Positions 26,407 to 36,668 of a DNA stretch of 64,000 nt are shown here, one piece after another. Origin of the DNA: Psychrobacter jeotgali (GTDB lineage Bacteria; Pseudomonadota; Gammaproteobacteria; Pseudomonadales; Moraxellaceae); the NCBI RefSeq assembly GCF_904846315.1, contig NZ_CAJHAF010000001.1:1054001-1118000 (forward strand), written 5' to 3'. The position numbers were made by a program, and so were the translations under genes. Numbering within the stretch: position 1 is the first letter of the stretch; every line of letters starts with the position of its first letter. The notes beneath the pieces were generated by a model. It did not search any database, was not told the origin of the DNA, and was given only the letters and a program-made list of their open reading frames with translations.

Positions 26407-27234
26407 TTAAGCTGCCTGATTGAGTTTCTGTATCGGTGTAAAACCGCCATTGCCCATGTTTGGGCGCTTATGATTATAATGGTATAACCAGTTTTCTGCT
26501 TGTGCGCGTACCTGCTCTAGATTATCAAACAGCTCCTGATTTAACCAATCATATCTCATGGTTCTGTTAAAGCGCTCTACATACGCATTTTGCTGTGGAT
26601 TGCCAGGTTCAATATAGCTTAAGATGATGCCTTGCTGCTCAGCCCAGTCTTTGAGCGCATTGCTGATGTATTCAGGGCCGTTATCGCATCTTATCTGCAC
26701 AGGTTTGCCTCGGTACTCAATAAGCTGATTAAGACTGCGTATGACCCTCCCGGCCGGTAGCGAGAAGTCAACTTCAACGGTGAGTGCCTCACGGTTGTAA
26801 TCATCAATGACATTGAACAGTCTAAAGCCGCGGCCATCAGTTAAGCTGTCGTGCATAAAGTCCATGCTCCAGCTTTGGTTAATCCTATCAGGTACTGCTA
26901 ATGGTATTGGTTTAGCACGTTTAATGCGACGCTTAGGCTTGATTCTAAGGTTGAGTTCAAGCTCGCAGTAGATGCGATATACCCGCTTATGGTTGTACGG
27001 CAGTCCTAGCACATTACGCAAGGTTAAAAAGCACAAGCCAAAGCCCCAGTTCTTGTTCTCATCAGTCAGTTTGATAAGTAAGTCCGCTATTTGCTGGTTC
27101 TCATCTGTTACCACCGACTTGTGATAATAACAGGTGACGCTGATGTTAAAGATACGGCAAGCACGGCGTATGCTAATGCTACGATCTTCAATGTAGTGAC
27201 AAACCAACGCTTTGCGCCCTTGGGGCGCTACCAC
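26407..27234 (-). CDS. IS3-family transposase OrfB (DDE integrase core)
   Basis: The 275-residue protein has an HTH_21-type N-terminus ([16 protein letters not shown]) and an rve integrase core. DDE residues are seen in [23 protein letters not shown] and [16 protein letters not shown]. It starts at a GTG in the -1 frame relative to OrfA and is expected to be made mainly as an OrfAB fusion by frameshifting at A_AAA_AAG near the end of orfA. There is no truncation. Confidence 0.95.
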   Translation of the reverse strand: MVAPQGRKALVCHYIEDRSISIRRACRIFNISVTCYYHKSVVTDENQQIADLLIKLTDENKNWGFGLCFLTLRNVLGLPYNHKRVYRIYCELELNLRIKPKRRIKRAKPIPLAVPDRINQSWSMDFMHDSLTDGRGFRLFNVIDDYNREALTVEVDFSLPAGRVIRSLNQLIEYRGKPVQIRCDNGPEYISNALKDWAEQQGIILSYIEPGNPQQNAYVERFNRTMRYDWLNQELFDNLEQVRAQAENWLYHYNHKRPNMGNGGFTPIQKLNQAA

Positions 27235-27494
27235 TTTTTTGACATAGCATCCTGTAGGATGTCGGATTTAAGACATTCATCAGCGTACATCTTCTTTAAG
27301 CGGGCATTTTCAACTTCAAGCTCTTTAAGACGGCTGATAAGTGTGGCGTCCATACCACCATATTTAGATCGCCAGTTGTAGAAGGTGCTTTGGCTGATGT
27401 TATGCTCACGGCATAGCTCGGTAATAGGGACGCCTTGTTCGGCTTGTTTTAGGATGTTGACGATTTGGTTGTCGCTAAAGCGTGTCTTTTTCAT
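27228..27494 (-). CDS. IS3-family transposase OrfA (HTH protein)
   Basis: The 88-residue protein has a helix-turn-helix ([34 protein letters not shown]) and a leucine-zipper-like helix ([18 protein letters not shown]). The last codons read TCA AAA AAG TGG TAG; the heptamer A_AAA_AAG is a classic -1 slippery site that joins OrfA to OrfB. The ribosome binding site is AGGAGAATCCT. Confidence 0.93.
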   Translation of the reverse strand: MKKTRFSDNQIVNILKQAEQGVPITELCREHNISQSTFYNWRSKYGGMDATLISRLKELEVENARLKKMYADECLKSDILQDAMSKKW

Positions 27495-27816
27495 AGGATT
27501 CTCCTGCTGGTGTATTTTAGCAGTTAATCTCTATTTGTAAGTGTTCTTATTTATTGGGGGGATTACCAAGGTATTACGAGTGATTTTCTGCTTGCAGCTA
27601 TTCTGCTGTCTATTATAACGTCCTATATTGTATTTCCCCTATTATATATAGTGCTAAAGTAGGCGCATTATTAATTAGCATTTCCATCAAAACATCCCCC
27701 ATTCAGGTTATACTAAGAAAAATACGCTTGTGCCATGATTAACTAATGCCAAGTCTAAGAATTTTTGTTACTATGCGTCTAATTTTATTGTTATATGCGA
27801 TTCACTGAGAGAAATT

Positions 27817-28143
27817 ATGAGCTTTTTTATCCAGTCAGCCCATGCCGCTGAAACTGCTGCAGGCGCTTCATTATTTGGTCAAATCTTATTACCAGTAGCT
27901 TTTTTTGCTATTTTTTACTTTTTGGTTATTCGTCCACAGTCTAAGCGTACTAAAGAGCATCGTGCTATGGTGAGTGCGTTGACCGTTGGCAATGAGGTCA
28001 TCTTCGCCGGTGGTTTGATGGGCCGTATTAAAAGTCTTGAAGGCGATTATGCCGTAGTAAGTTTGAATAATCATACTGACATAAAAGTACAACGTGCTTC
28101 TGTTATCTCAGTATTGCCAGCGGGTACTATCGAGAGTATATAA
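27817..28143 (+). CDS. yajC: Sec translocase accessory protein YajC
   Basis: The 108-residue protein has one membrane segment (FGQILLPVAFFAIFYFLVIRP) followed by the YajC core (RPQSKRTKEHRAMVSALTVGNEVIFAGGLMGRI). YajC associates with SecDF in the inner membrane. The ribosome binding site GAGAG precedes the ATG. secD and secF lie downstream on the same strand as expected. A hairpin at 28205-28245 separates yajC from secD. Confidence 0.96.
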   Translation: MSFFIQSAHAAETAAGASLFGQILLPVAFFAIFYFLVIRPQSKRTKEHRAMVSALTVGNEVIFAGGLMGRIKSLEGDYAVVSLNNHTDIKVQRASVISVLPAGTIESI

Positions 28144-28204
28144 GTGCTAGTAATGAGACATGATTCTCGGCACTTATTATGATATTTATAGGCTTTTTAT
28201 AAAT

Positions 28205-28245
28205 GATAGCAATGACCGTTAATAGTTTACGGTCATTTTCTGCTA
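28205..28245 (+). terminator. Hairpin after yajC, terminator candidate
   Basis: AATGACCGT and ACGGTCATTTTC pair, and the outer ATAGCA/TGCTAT can extend the stem. The T-tract is short (TTTT), so it may only partly stop transcription between yajC and secD. Confidence 0.55.
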
Positions 28246-28442
28246 TGGGTTATCGAAGTTTTATCGCCCAAAATATTAAAAGTTGTTTTAGAATAATAAT
28301 TTTATACCCTATTATCATAGCGGATGATCGCAACGATGACTGCTAAGCCAAAACATAGCCGCCACTCTTTGCAATCACAAACTTCCCATCTGCTGACTTA
28401 TGGCCTATGTCGCCAGTATTTTATCAACTTAAAGAAGTGATT

Positions 28443-30320
28443 ATGCAATATCCCGCTTGGAAATACCTACTCATCGTCGCCGTGCTAATCATTGCCGGTT
28501 TATATGCGGCCCCCAACCTTTATCCTGATGAACCTGCTGTGCAGATCACCAGTGCGGCAGCGGGTACACAATTATCTGAAGGCATTTTGACTGAGTCACA
28601 ACGCTTATTAGAAGATGCTGGCATCAGTTATCATGATGGCACTTTTGAGGACAATAGTGCCTTAGTACGCCTTGATACGCCAGATGCTCAGCTAAAGGCT
28701 CAAGAAGTCTTACGTCAAAATTTAGGCGATAATTATGTGGTGGCACTCAACCTAGCCCAAACGACGCCGCAGTGGCTGCGAGACATTGGTGCTAAGCCGA
28801 TGAAGCTAGGTCTGGATTTACGTGGCGGGGTTCGTTTCGTGCTCGAAGTGGATATGAATAAAGCCCTTGAGCAAAGGCTGACCAGTGCCAGTCGTGACGT
28901 ACGTCGTGACCTGCGAGCGGAACGTATCGCAATTAAAGGTATAAAAACTGAGCCCCAAGGTATCGTATTGCACTTCGCTGATACCGATGCTCGTAACCGG
29001 GCACAAAATATCCTGCAAGGGTCTATGGGTAACGATTTTGCGTTGCAATCCTCTATTGATGATCAAGGCCCTGCCCTTATCATGAGTTATAACGACGCCA
29101 AGCTAGATGAAATTAATAGCTATGCTGTCAATCAAAACCTAACTACTTTACGTAATCGAATTAGTGAGCTTGGCGTTACTGAAGCTCTGGTACAATCACA
29201 AGGTGCTAGCCGTATTGTAGTTGAGCTGCCTGGTGTCCAGGATACAGCTGAAGCTAAGCGTGTTCTTGGTCGTACGGCCAATATTGAATTTCGTATGGTT
29301 GCCGAAGGTAGCGAGAACTTTACAGGTGGCATCCCTCCTGCGGGTACGGAAGCTTTTCCGTTTGAAACCCTTGATGGACCGCCGGTACTGCTTGAGCGCC
29401 AAGCGATTGTCACCGGTGATAAAGTAACTAACGCTCAAACCAGTCTTGATGAAAGCGGTCGTCCTGAGGTTAATATTACCCTAGATAGCGCTGGCGGTAG
29501 ATTGATGCAAAACGCTACCCGTACAGCTGTTGGTAATCAAATGGCGGTGTTGTTCATTGAAAATAAACAAAGAGTCACTTATGAAGAAGACCCCGCTACT
29601 GGCGAAACGGTTGAAATAAGAACGCCTTATGCAGAAACTAAAGTCATTAACCGTGCCAATATCCAAGCGGTATTAGGCTCTTCATTCCGTATTACGGGTC
29701 TTGATAGTAATGCTGAGGCCGCTGAGCTGGCATTATTGCTACGCTCAGGAGCATTAGCAGCGCCAATGTATTTCGTTGAAGAGCGGACTATTGGCCCTTC
29801 ACTAGGGCAAGAGAATATCGATAAAGGCTTATTCTCTACTCAAGTCGGTTATCTATTAGTTTTTGCCTTTATGATTGTGTTCTATCGTCTATTTGGGGTG
29901 ATTGCTAACGTGGCCTTGGCGGTTAACGTCATTATCATTATCGCTATTATGTCGATTTTAGGCTCATCGCTCACCTTGCCTGGTATTGCTGGTATCGTAC
30001 TGACTATTGGTATGGCAGTAGATGCTAACGTGCTTATCTTTGAGCGGATACGTGAGGAGCTGGCCAACGGCGTCCGGCCAAAATCTGCCATAGTTGCCGG
30101 TTTCGATCGTGCTTTTAGTAGTATTTTTGATGCCAACATCACTACGTTATTAGTAGCATTTATCCTGTTCGCCATCGGTACGGGTCCGATTAAAGGCTTC
30201 GCCATTACCTTAGCTATTGGTATTATAAGCTCACTATTTACCGCCATTTTGGTAACTCGAGCGCTAGTACAAATTGCTTATGGTAAGCGTAAATCTATCA
30301 AACGTTTGAGCATCGGTTAG
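28443..30320 (+). CDS. secD: Protein translocase subunit SecD
   Basis: SecD forms with SecF the proton-driven complex that pulls preproteins through SecYEG. The N-terminus MQYPAWKYLLIVAVLIIAGL and PNLYPDEPAVQITS match the first membrane segment and P1 start of E. coli SecD, so I chose ATG 28443 over the upstream ATG at 28407. Conserved motifs LGLDLRGGVRFVLEVD, TLRNRISELGVTEALVQ, GMAVDANVLIFERIREEL and a C-terminal set of five membrane segments are present. The length is 625 residues. secF starts 9 nt after the stop. Confidence 0.97.
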   Translation: MQYPAWKYLLIVAVLIIAGLYAAPNLYPDEPAVQITSAAAGTQLSEGILTESQRLLEDAGISYHDGTFEDNSALVRLDTPDAQLKAQEVLRQNLGDNYVVALNLAQTTPQWLRDIGAKPMKLGLDLRGGVRFVLEVDMNKALEQRLTSASRDVRRDLRAERIAIKGIKTEPQGIVLHFADTDARNRAQNILQGSMGNDFALQSSIDDQGPALIMSYNDAKLDEINSYAVNQNLTTLRNRISELGVTEALVQSQGASRIVVELPGVQDTAEAKRVLGRTANIEFRMVAEGSENFTGGIPPAGTEAFPFETLDGPPVLLERQAIVTGDKVTNAQTSLDESGRPEVNITLDSAGGRLMQNATRTAVGNQMAVLFIENKQRVTYEEDPATGETVEIRTPYAETKVINRANIQAVLGSSFRITGLDSNAEAAELALLLRSGALAAPMYFVEERTIGPSLGQENIDKGLFSTQVGYLLVFAFMIVFYRLFGVIANVALAVNVIIIIAIMSILGSSLTLPGIAGIVLTIGMAVDANVLIFERIREELANGVRPKSAIVAGFDRAFSSIFDANITTLLVAFILFAIGTGPIKGFAITLAIGIISSLFTAILVTRALVQIAYGKRKSIKRLSIG

Positions 30321-30329
30321 GAGAATAAC

Positions 30330-31571
30330 ATGGCGATTGATAACAATAATCCGCTAGAAAATAATAACACCCCCACCCCCGGTGGCTCAGACGGTTCAAA
30401 TGACAATAAGCGTAGCCGCCGTAAAAAGCCGCGTCGTGACGGTAGAGGTAGCAATACTCAGACTAATCAATCTAACAGCTCAGCACGTAAAGGCAAATCA
30501 CGCCGTGATGATAAAACTACTCAAGCGTTGGCAACCCAAACGGCTGTCGACCCCCAAGAGTCATTAGATAGCGCTGCTGAGACTGCTGCTGCCGAAGCTG
30601 AAGGCGGTATCAAAGCCATCGGCAATCAGCGCATTATCCCTTTTATGAAGATAGAAAAGCCTATGGCTCTTTTATCGCTCTTAATGGTGATTGGTAGTAT
30701 TATCGCTATCGCGGTTAATGGTCTAAACCTAGGGCTTGATTTCACCGGCGGCGTATCTGCTGATGTGCGCTATGAGCAGTCTGTAGAACAGGTGGATGTC
30801 ATTCAAGCTTTAGCTGAAAACGGTTTTGATGATGCTGTCGTTCAGTATTTAGGCACCAACAAAGAGCTATTGGTACGTCTGCCACCGCAGTCCGATAATA
30901 TCGATGGACTTAATGCCAGTCTAAGCGATGCGCTAGCATTAGCTGATAACGATGCTGAGATCAGTAATGTCAATATTATTGGTAGCCAAGTAGGTAATGA
31001 GGTTTATCTTAACTCAGTGCTGGCTATCGCTTTAGCCTTAGCTTGTATGCTAGGTTATGTAGCACTGCGCTTCCAGTTCAAACTGGCTCTAGGTGCGGTA
31101 CTATCACTCTTTCATGATGCTGTCGTTACCATTGGGGTTTTTGCCTTATTCGGTTTTCCGTTCGACTTAACCGTACTAGCCGCTGTATTGGCCTTAATTG
31201 GTTATTCGTTGAACGATACCATTGTCGTTTATGACCGTATCCGTGAGAACTTTCGCCGAGTACGCGGTATTACGCCACGCCAAACTATTGACTTGTCATT
31301 AACAGAGACTTTGCGTCGTACGATTATGACTATCTCGACTGTACTCCTAGTCGTATTAGCGATGATGTTCTTGGGTGGTGATGGTCTCTATTGGTTCTCA
31401 GTAGCCCTGTTTATTGGTCTACTAGCAGGTACTTACTCCTCTACTTATATCGCCAGCTCTATTCCTTTAAGAATGGGACTATCACGTGATGACTTTGTGG
31501 TAAAAGTAAAACCTGAATTTGAAGAGGAAATTGTAAACTTCAATGATCCAAAAATGTTTGAGCAAGACTAA
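30330..31571 (+). CDS. secF: Protein translocase subunit SecF with a long N-terminal extension
   Basis: The core starts near residue 100 (RIIPFMKIEKPMALLSLLMV) with the first membrane segment, then LGLDFTGGVSADVRYE (P1) and the C-terminal segments (GYSLNDTIVVYDRIRENFR, the SecF signature). The first about 100 residues are extra: Asn/Ser-rich, then Arg/Lys-rich (RSRRKKPRRDGRG) and Ala/Glu-rich, predicted disordered and cytoplasmic. E. coli SecF is 323 residues; this is 413. The ribosome binding site AGGAG is well placed, so the extension is likely real. Confidence 0.96.
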   Translation: MAIDNNNPLENNNTPTPGGSDGSNDNKRSRRKKPRRDGRGSNTQTNQSNSSARKGKSRRDDKTTQALATQTAVDPQESLDSAAETAAAEAEGGIKAIGNQRIIPFMKIEKPMALLSLLMVIGSIIAIAVNGLNLGLDFTGGVSADVRYEQSVEQVDVIQALAENGFDDAVVQYLGTNKELLVRLPPQSDNIDGLNASLSDALALADNDAEISNVNIIGSQVGNEVYLNSVLAIALALACMLGYVALRFQFKLALGAVLSLFHDAVVTIGVFALFGFPFDLTVLAAVLALIGYSLNDTIVVYDRIRENFRRVRGITPRQTIDLSLTETLRRTIMTISTVLLVVLAMMFLGGDGLYWFSVALFIGLLAGTYSSTYIASSIPLRMGLSRDDFVVKVKPEFEEEIVNFNDPKMFEQD

Positions 31572-31616
31572 CCTTTTGAACCAGTTTAGGTAACTGAATC
31601 ATCTTGCTTAGTACGA

Positions 31617-31650
31617 TAAAAGCACCTATTAGCTAGGTGCTTTTGTTTTT
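31617..31650 (+). terminator. Intrinsic terminator of secDF
   Basis: AAAAGCACCTA, a TTAGC loop and TAGGTGCTTTT form a stem followed by GTTTTT, 46 nt after the secF stop. Confidence 0.88.
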
Positions 31651-31703
31651 AAAGGTATAAGTTACCAATCATCCAACCCGCCTTAGTAGAAGCGATTATT
31701 ACA

Positions 31704-33089
31704 ATGCCAGCTACCTCATCAACCTCAAGGTCACCTATTGATACGCGCTATAAGCGTATTATTGCAATTGCTATACCGGTGATGTTGGCTAATTTAGCTA
31801 TGCCACTCCAAAGCGTGATTGATACGGCAATTGTGGGGAATATGAATGATGCGGCAAAACTTGCTGGCATGGGGCTTGCCATTCAATTGTTATCATTAAT
31901 ACTGGTCAGCTTTAACTTTCTTCAATACGCCTCATCGGGTTTATCTGCCCAAGCGTTAGGTCAAGTAACTCAAGTCAATAAAGAACAAACTAAGCAAACT
32001 TCAATCACTTTACTGTCCATTCTGCAACGCGCTTTATTGTTAGCTATCATTATTGGAGCGGTGTTATTACTGGCAAAACCATGGTTAATTGACTTTGGTT
32101 TGCAAGCCTTATCTGCTAATCCTGCTAGTGGACTGGCGGCAAAAACCTATCTAGATGTGCGCTTTTGGGGGGTCATTGCCGAACTGATGAACTTTGCCTT
32201 TATCGGTTGGTTTGCCGGTCAAGGTAAGACTCGCTATATGCTCTACCAGCAAGGATTTATTGCTCTGCTCAATATTATTTTGACACTATTTTTCGTCTAT
32301 GGTATGCAAATGGGCTTGGTGGGTGTTGCGCTAGGTACTACGCTGGCTTTTTGGTCGGGCGTACTAGTGGCATTATGGCTCAGTCGTCGGCATCTACAAT
32401 TGACCTGGGCTTCCCTGTTTACTACTGATCCACAGCATTTTACCAAATCTAAGATGCTTAGGCTATTTTCATTGAATAAAGATATCTTTATTCGGACACT
32501 TATCTTGACCTTGAGCTTCGCTTGGATCACGCGGCTATCCGCTCAAAGTGGTGATCTGGTATTAGCAGCCAATGCCATATTATTACAAGTGCTAAGTATT
32601 TCTGCCTTTGCTCTCGATGGTGTAGCGGTCTCTGCTGAGAGCTTAAGTGGCCAAGCAGTCGGCCGTAAGGACTGGCGAAGTTTTCGCATTATCGTCAAAC
32701 GCACCGGCATAGTCAGCTATGGTTTGGCTATAGTTTTGAGTACTATTTGGTGGCTCGCTATGCCAATCTACTTACCTATGATGACCAATATTAACAGTGT
32801 CTTTGAGCTGGCTTTTGCCTATCGTCATTATGCGGTATTGTTGCCGCTGGTTGGCGTCGGTGCTTATTGGTTAGATGGTATCTTTTTTGGATTGACCGCA
32901 GGAAATATCATTCGCAATGCCGCTCTATTATTAGCTGTGGTGTTTTTCCCGTTAAGCGGCCTGCTTTATCAGCGCTATGATATGACTGGGATTTGGCTTA
33001 GCGTTTGGTGCTTATTACTTCTGCGTATGCTCATCCTTGGCGGGTTTTTATATCGGGTACAGCGTAGCGGTAAAATTAGCCCTGAATAA
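31704..33089 (+). CDS. MATE family efflux transporter (DinF-like)
   Basis: The 461-residue protein has about 12 hydrophobic segments. The N-terminus RIIAIAIPVMLANLAMPLQSVIDTAIVGN is the MATE/MatE signature. DinF-type features include the two pseudo-symmetric halves with a second block DIFIRTLILTLSFAWITRLSAQSG. MATE proteins export cationic drugs or toxic metabolites using Na+ or H+. The start has no clear ribosome binding site. azlC begins 58 nt after the stop. Confidence 0.9.
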   Translation: MPATSSTSRSPIDTRYKRIIAIAIPVMLANLAMPLQSVIDTAIVGNMNDAAKLAGMGLAIQLLSLILVSFNFLQYASSGLSAQALGQVTQVNKEQTKQTSITLLSILQRALLLAIIIGAVLLLAKPWLIDFGLQALSANPASGLAAKTYLDVRFWGVIAELMNFAFIGWFAGQGKTRYMLYQQGFIALLNIILTLFFVYGMQMGLVGVALGTTLAFWSGVLVALWLSRRHLQLTWASLFTTDPQHFTKSKMLRLFSLNKDIFIRTLILTLSFAWITRLSAQSGDLVLAANAILLQVLSISAFALDGVAVSAESLSGQAVGRKDWRSFRIIVKRTGIVSYGLAIVLSTIWWLAMPIYLPMMTNINSVFELAFAYRHYAVLLPLVGVGAYWLDGIFFGLTAGNIIRNAALLLAVVFFPLSGLLYQRYDMTGIWLSVWCLLLLRMLILGGFLYRVQRSGKISPE

Positions 33090-33147
33090 ATTCATAAACC
33101 CAATAACGACATTAATATAATAAATCTAGATCAGCTTAGGACATTAC

Positions 33148-33870
33148 GTGACCACTTATTCTAAACAACAATTACAATCGAGCTACCAGTGGGCTGAAGG
33201 CTTCAAAAAAAGTATTCCAGTAGCAATGGGCTATATTCCAGCTGGTATCGCCTTTGGAGTATTAGCGCAAGTTGCCGGTGTCCCGCTGTGGGCGATTATT
33301 ATGCTTAGTGTAGTTTTATATGCGGGTGCTGCCCAATACGCTTGCTTGCCTATGCTAACCGCAGGCCTACCTATTAGTAGCCTTGCTACCAATATAGCTG
33401 CTATAAATCTGCGCCATATTTTCTACGCTGTACCCTTACTGGACGCTATGCCCAAACAAAAACTAGCCAAGACCTATTGTTTATTTGCCCTTACGGATGA
33501 AACCTTTTCAGTCATGACTAGCTTACCAACTGAGACCCGGCAAAGGCTGATATTGCCTTTAAGTTTATTTAATCAAAGCTGGTGGGTATTAGCCTCAGCT
33601 ATGGGGGGATTAATAGGGAGCACCCTCAATGATTTGGTGCCACATTTAGATTTTGCTCTGATTTGCTTGTTTGCAATTTTAGCTTACGAGCAATTTCAAA
33701 ACATTAAACGTTATTTCCCTATTGGTATTGCCCTTATTGCTCTAATCATCGCCTCGCTATTTACTAGTGATTGGTTGTTACTGATTGCTATTGCTGTGTG
33801 TATGCTACTGATTTTAGCACGTGGATTTTGGCTACAACGTCAATCATTAGGAGGCTCGAATGACCAGTAG
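33148..33870 (+). CDS. azlC: AzlC family branched-chain amino acid exporter subunit
   Basis: The 240-residue membrane protein starts at GTG with TTAGGACATTAC upstream. The AzlC signature is visible: SIPVAMGYIPAGIAFGVLA, YAGAAQYACLPML, NIAAINLRHIFYAVPLL, FALTDETFSV. AzlC/AzlD-type pairs (YgaZ/YgaH in E. coli) export branched-chain amino acids. The gene overlaps azlD by 11 nt. Confidence 0.93.
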   Translation: MTTYSKQQLQSSYQWAEGFKKSIPVAMGYIPAGIAFGVLAQVAGVPLWAIIMLSVVLYAGAAQYACLPMLTAGLPISSLATNIAAINLRHIFYAVPLLDAMPKQKLAKTYCLFALTDETFSVMTSLPTETRQRLILPLSLFNQSWWVLASAMGGLIGSTLNDLVPHLDFALICLFAILAYEQFQNIKRYFPIGIALIALIIASLFTSDWLLLIAIAVCMLLILARGFWLQRQSLGGSNDQ

Positions 33871-34219
33871 TTACCTCATTTTAGCGACCTTAGCCATGGC
33901 TGGAGTGACTTTTATTACTCGAGCTATTCCCGCACTTACTCCCAAGAAGCTACTCGATAAACCGTGGCTGCATCGGTTAAATGAAAGCTTGCCGTTATCG
34001 GTGCTGGTGCTACTAATACTGACCAGTTTGTCCTACTCAGGTTTATCAGCAGATACTGGTTTAAATAGTACAGAGCTGCATTTATTATTGGCACAAATTG
34101 GAGCGCTGCTGTTAGTATTGTTAATTTATCATGTCAGCCGGCAGTTGCTGGTCAGCATGATTGCTGGTATCGCTGCCATTAATGGACTGCTTTGGCTACT
34201 GAATACTTTTTTAGGCTAG
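33860..34219 (+). CDS. azlD: AzlD domain protein, partner of AzlC
   Basis: The 119-residue protein has three to four hydrophobic segments (YLILATLAMAGVTFITRAIP, LSVLVLLILTSLSY, LLLAQIGALLLVLLIYH) and the N-terminal ITRAIPAL motif of AzlD. The 11-nt overlap with azlC indicates translational coupling and a two-subunit exporter. Confidence 0.92.
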   Translation: MTSSYLILATLAMAGVTFITRAIPALTPKKLLDKPWLHRLNESLPLSVLVLLILTSLSYSGLSADTGLNSTELHLLLAQIGALLLVLLIYHVSRQLLVSMIAGIAAINGLLWLLNTFLG

Positions 34220-34334
34220 TTTTCAAGGCGATGGCCATGATTTGGATTGTTATTTAAGCGGCTATTACATCAGAATCAACACTCGGCCAGCATTACAAAC
34301 AACTATTTAAAACTCCCCTTCTTAAATCATAAAA

Positions 34335-34363
34335 AAGGCTGGATTCTATTAGAATCCAGCCTT
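34335..34363 (-). terminator. Terminator of purF (bidirectional stem)
   Basis: AAGGCTGGATTCT and AGAATCCAGCCTT form a perfect 13-bp stem with a T-run on the minus strand (CCTTTTTTATG). It lies between convergent azlD and purF and may serve both. Confidence 0.9.
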
Positions 34364-34405
34364 AATATTACTTGTTACCTAATTTTTATCATCAAGCTTT
34401 GACAA

Positions 34406-35941
34406 TTACATCTCTTCTACACCCATCATATCGACAGGAGTGTCAGCAACGATTTGAACGCCTTTTTTACCCGTTTTAGCCGTCTCACTACGCTGCTGCT
34501 GTAGGTGATCAAGATAGGCTTCATTGATTTGACCGGTGACATAGCAGCCGTTAAATACGGCACAATCGAAGCCTTCGACCTTGCTGTGCTTAGTATCTTT
34601 TACCGCATCAATTAAGTCGTCTAAGTCTTGAAAAATCAAACGATCGGCACCGATAATCTCTCGCACTTCTTCCACACTATGGCCTGAAGCTATAAGCTCG
34701 CTACGTACAGGCATATCGATACCATAAACGTTGGGGTACTTGACCGGCGGCGCTGCACTGGCAAAAAACACTTTTTTAGCACCAGCATCACGGGCCATTT
34801 GTATAATTTCATGACAGGTAGTACCGCGAACAATAGAATCATCAACCAATAAGACATTCTTACCTTTGAATTCAAGCGGTACAGCACTAAGCTTTTGGCG
34901 TACCGACTTTTTACGTTGCTGCTGTCCTGGCATAATAAAGGTACGACCGATATAACGGTTTTTCATAAACCCTTCACGGTATTTGATATTCATCTTCAGC
35001 GCCAATTCCATCGCTGAGGTGCGCGAGGTATCAGGGATAGGGATAACCACATCGATATCGTGATCCTCACCCCACTCATCTAAGATCTTCTGGCCTAATT
35101 TCTCGCCCATACGCAGGCGTGACTTATAAACTGAGATATTATCCATAATGGAATCGGGACGCGCAAAATAAACGTACTCAAATATACAGGGCGTATATTC
35201 TTGCTGCTCAACGCATTGGTAAGTATGCAATTGATGGTTTAAATCAATAAAAATAGCTTCGCCCGGCTTTACATCACGAATGATATTAAAACCACAACCA
35301 GTTAGCGCCACAGACTCCGAGGCCACCATGTATTCTGTACCACCATTGGCTGCTAAGCGCTCACCAAAAATAAGCGGGCGAATACCATTAGGATCACGAA
35401 AGGCTAATAGTCCATGGCCGGTAATCATAGCCACTACCCCATAAGCCCCTTCACAGCGATGATAAACAGCTTTTACCGCCTCAAAGATATCGTCAGGAGT
35501 AGGATGAGTCTTGCCTAAATTTTGCATTTCATGTGCCAATACATTTAGCAGCACCTCAGAGTCTGAGTCGGTATTTAGATGACGCCGATCCTCTTTATAC
35601 AGCTCTTTTGCCAAGCTCTCAGCATTGGTCAGATTACCATTATGAGCTAAGGTAATACCATAAGGTGAGTTGACATAAAATGGCTGTGCTTCAGCGCTGC
35701 TTGAAGTGCCAGCGGTTGGATAACGCACGTGACCAATGCCAAATTGCCCCACCAGTTTGATCATATGGCGGTTCATAAAGACATCACGCACCATGCCGTT
35801 TTCTTTACGCAGATATAAGCGTCCATCTTGCAGGGTTACAATGCCAGCAGCGTCTTGACCACGATGTTGCAACATGGTTAAGGCATCATAAAGGATCTGG
35901 TTGACAGGCTCATGAGCTGCAACTCCAACGACTCCACACAT
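34406..35941 (-). CDS. purF: Amidophosphoribosyltransferase PurF
   Basis: PurF makes phosphoribosylamine from PRPP and glutamine, the first committed step of purine synthesis. The N-terminal nucleophile is Cys2 ([12 protein letters not shown]), with [12 protein letters not shown] and [16 protein letters not shown] in the glutaminase domain. The PRPP motif [13 protein letters not shown] is in the C-terminal phosphoribosyltransferase domain, preceded by [14 protein letters not shown]. The length of 511 is normal. cvpA lies 128 nt upstream on the same strand, the conserved cvpA-purF order. Confidence 0.98.
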   Translation of the reverse strand: MCGVVGVAAHEPVNQILYDALTMLQHRGQDAAGIVTLQDGRLYLRKENGMVRDVFMNRHMIKLVGQFGIGHVRYPTAGTSSSAEAQPFYVNSPYGITLAHNGNLTNAESLAKELYKEDRRHLNTDSDSEVLLNVLAHEMQNLGKTHPTPDDIFEAVKAVYHRCEGAYGVVAMITGHGLLAFRDPNGIRPLIFGERLAANGGTEYMVASESVALTGCGFNIIRDVKPGEAIFIDLNHQLHTYQCVEQQEYTPCIFEYVYFARPDSIMDNISVYKSRLRMGEKLGQKILDEWGEDHDIDVVIPIPDTSRTSAMELALKMNIKYREGFMKNRYIGRTFIMPGQQQRKKSVRQKLSAVPLEFKGKNVLLVDDSIVRGTTCHEIIQMARDAGAKKVFFASAAPPVKYPNVYGIDMPVRSELIASGHSVEEVREIIGADRLIFQDLDDLIDAVKDTKHSKVEGFDCAVFNGCYVTGQINEAYLDHLQQQRSETAKTGKKGVQIVADTPVDMMGVEEM

Positions 35942-36069
35942 AGTTATGTCCTATTTTGAACCGAAAATTAATAGTGCTATAGCAGTATTGATAACATAAA
36001 GGATTATCATTGACCGCAGGATTGAAAAGCTTTACTTAGGCTTTAGAAGAAAAACTTAAGTAAATAAAT

Positions 36070-36567
36070 TTATGATTGATTAATCTGATTCCAAGCAGCA
36101 CCTAGCATATCCGAAGCCAACTCCTTACCCATTGGTGCATAAGGCAAAAGCTCTGGCGCAAGTACTGAAGTTTGCCACTGCGGCATCTGTACCAATAACG
36201 GGGCACTAACACTCATAATGACCAATACTACTAATACATTCTTAGCAGCGCCTAATACGCCGCCCGCCATTTTATCTACCACGCCCAGCCGCAGAGTTTT
36301 GAGCGCACCTGAGAATACAAATGCCACCAGATGCATGGCTGCTAATATCACTAGTACTACTAATAAAAATGCCAAAGCCATTTGTAGTACAGGGTTTTGG
36401 ACGATAGCAGATAACTGCGGAGCAATGGAGCTGGCTAAACGAGTAGCAGCGATCAAAGCAATAAACCAGCCAGCCAGTCCTACTGCTGTTTTAATTAAAC
36501 CCACTTGAAAACCGCGCCATAAGCCAATTAAGACTACAATGGCAATCACAATATCTAGACCACTCAT
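36070..36567 (-). CDS. cvpA: CvpA family membrane protein
   Basis: The 165-residue protein has four hydrophobic segments and the CvpA signature (DIVIAIVVLIGLWRGFQVGLIKTAVGL, GLAGWFIALIAATRLA). CvpA is linked to colicin V production and envelope homeostasis; the exact function is unclear. The ribosome binding site AAGGCG precedes the ATG. purF follows it, as in many gamma-proteobacteria. Confidence 0.94.
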   Translation of the reverse strand: MSGLDIVIAIVVLIGLWRGFQVGLIKTAVGLAGWFIALIAATRLASSIAPQLSAIVQNPVLQMALAFLLVVLVILAAMHLVAFVFSGALKTLRLGVVDKMAGGVLGAAKNVLVVLVIMSVSAPLLVQMPQWQTSVLAPELLPYAPMGKELASDMLGAAWNQINQS

Positions 36568-36668
36568 ATTTATCGCCTTTTAGTTTATTATAGTCGCAGC
36601 TGACTCAATTGACACTTAAAATTATTAGGCCTTACGGGTTTTATTTCAATATATTTTATCAGTACATT

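Larger units (their letters stand above)
26369..27567 (-). mobile_element. Complete IS3-family insertion sequence
   Basis: This 1199-bp element has terminal inverted repeats: GGTAACCCTCCC at the left end (26369 onward) and GGTAATCCCCCC read inward from the right end (27567 downward). Partial similarity continues for about 30 bp, with AAATAGA shared. Direct repeats AAGG flank both ends (26365-26368 and 27568-27571), a likely target duplication. Inside are orfA and orfB with a -1 frameshift signal. All parts look intact, so the element may be active or recently inserted. Confidence 0.88.

Noticed and set aside
27636..27655. CTATTATATATAGTGCT upstream of yajC resembling an NrdR box
   Set aside because: Single site without a partner box at the right spacing, and yajC has no link to dNTP synthesis.
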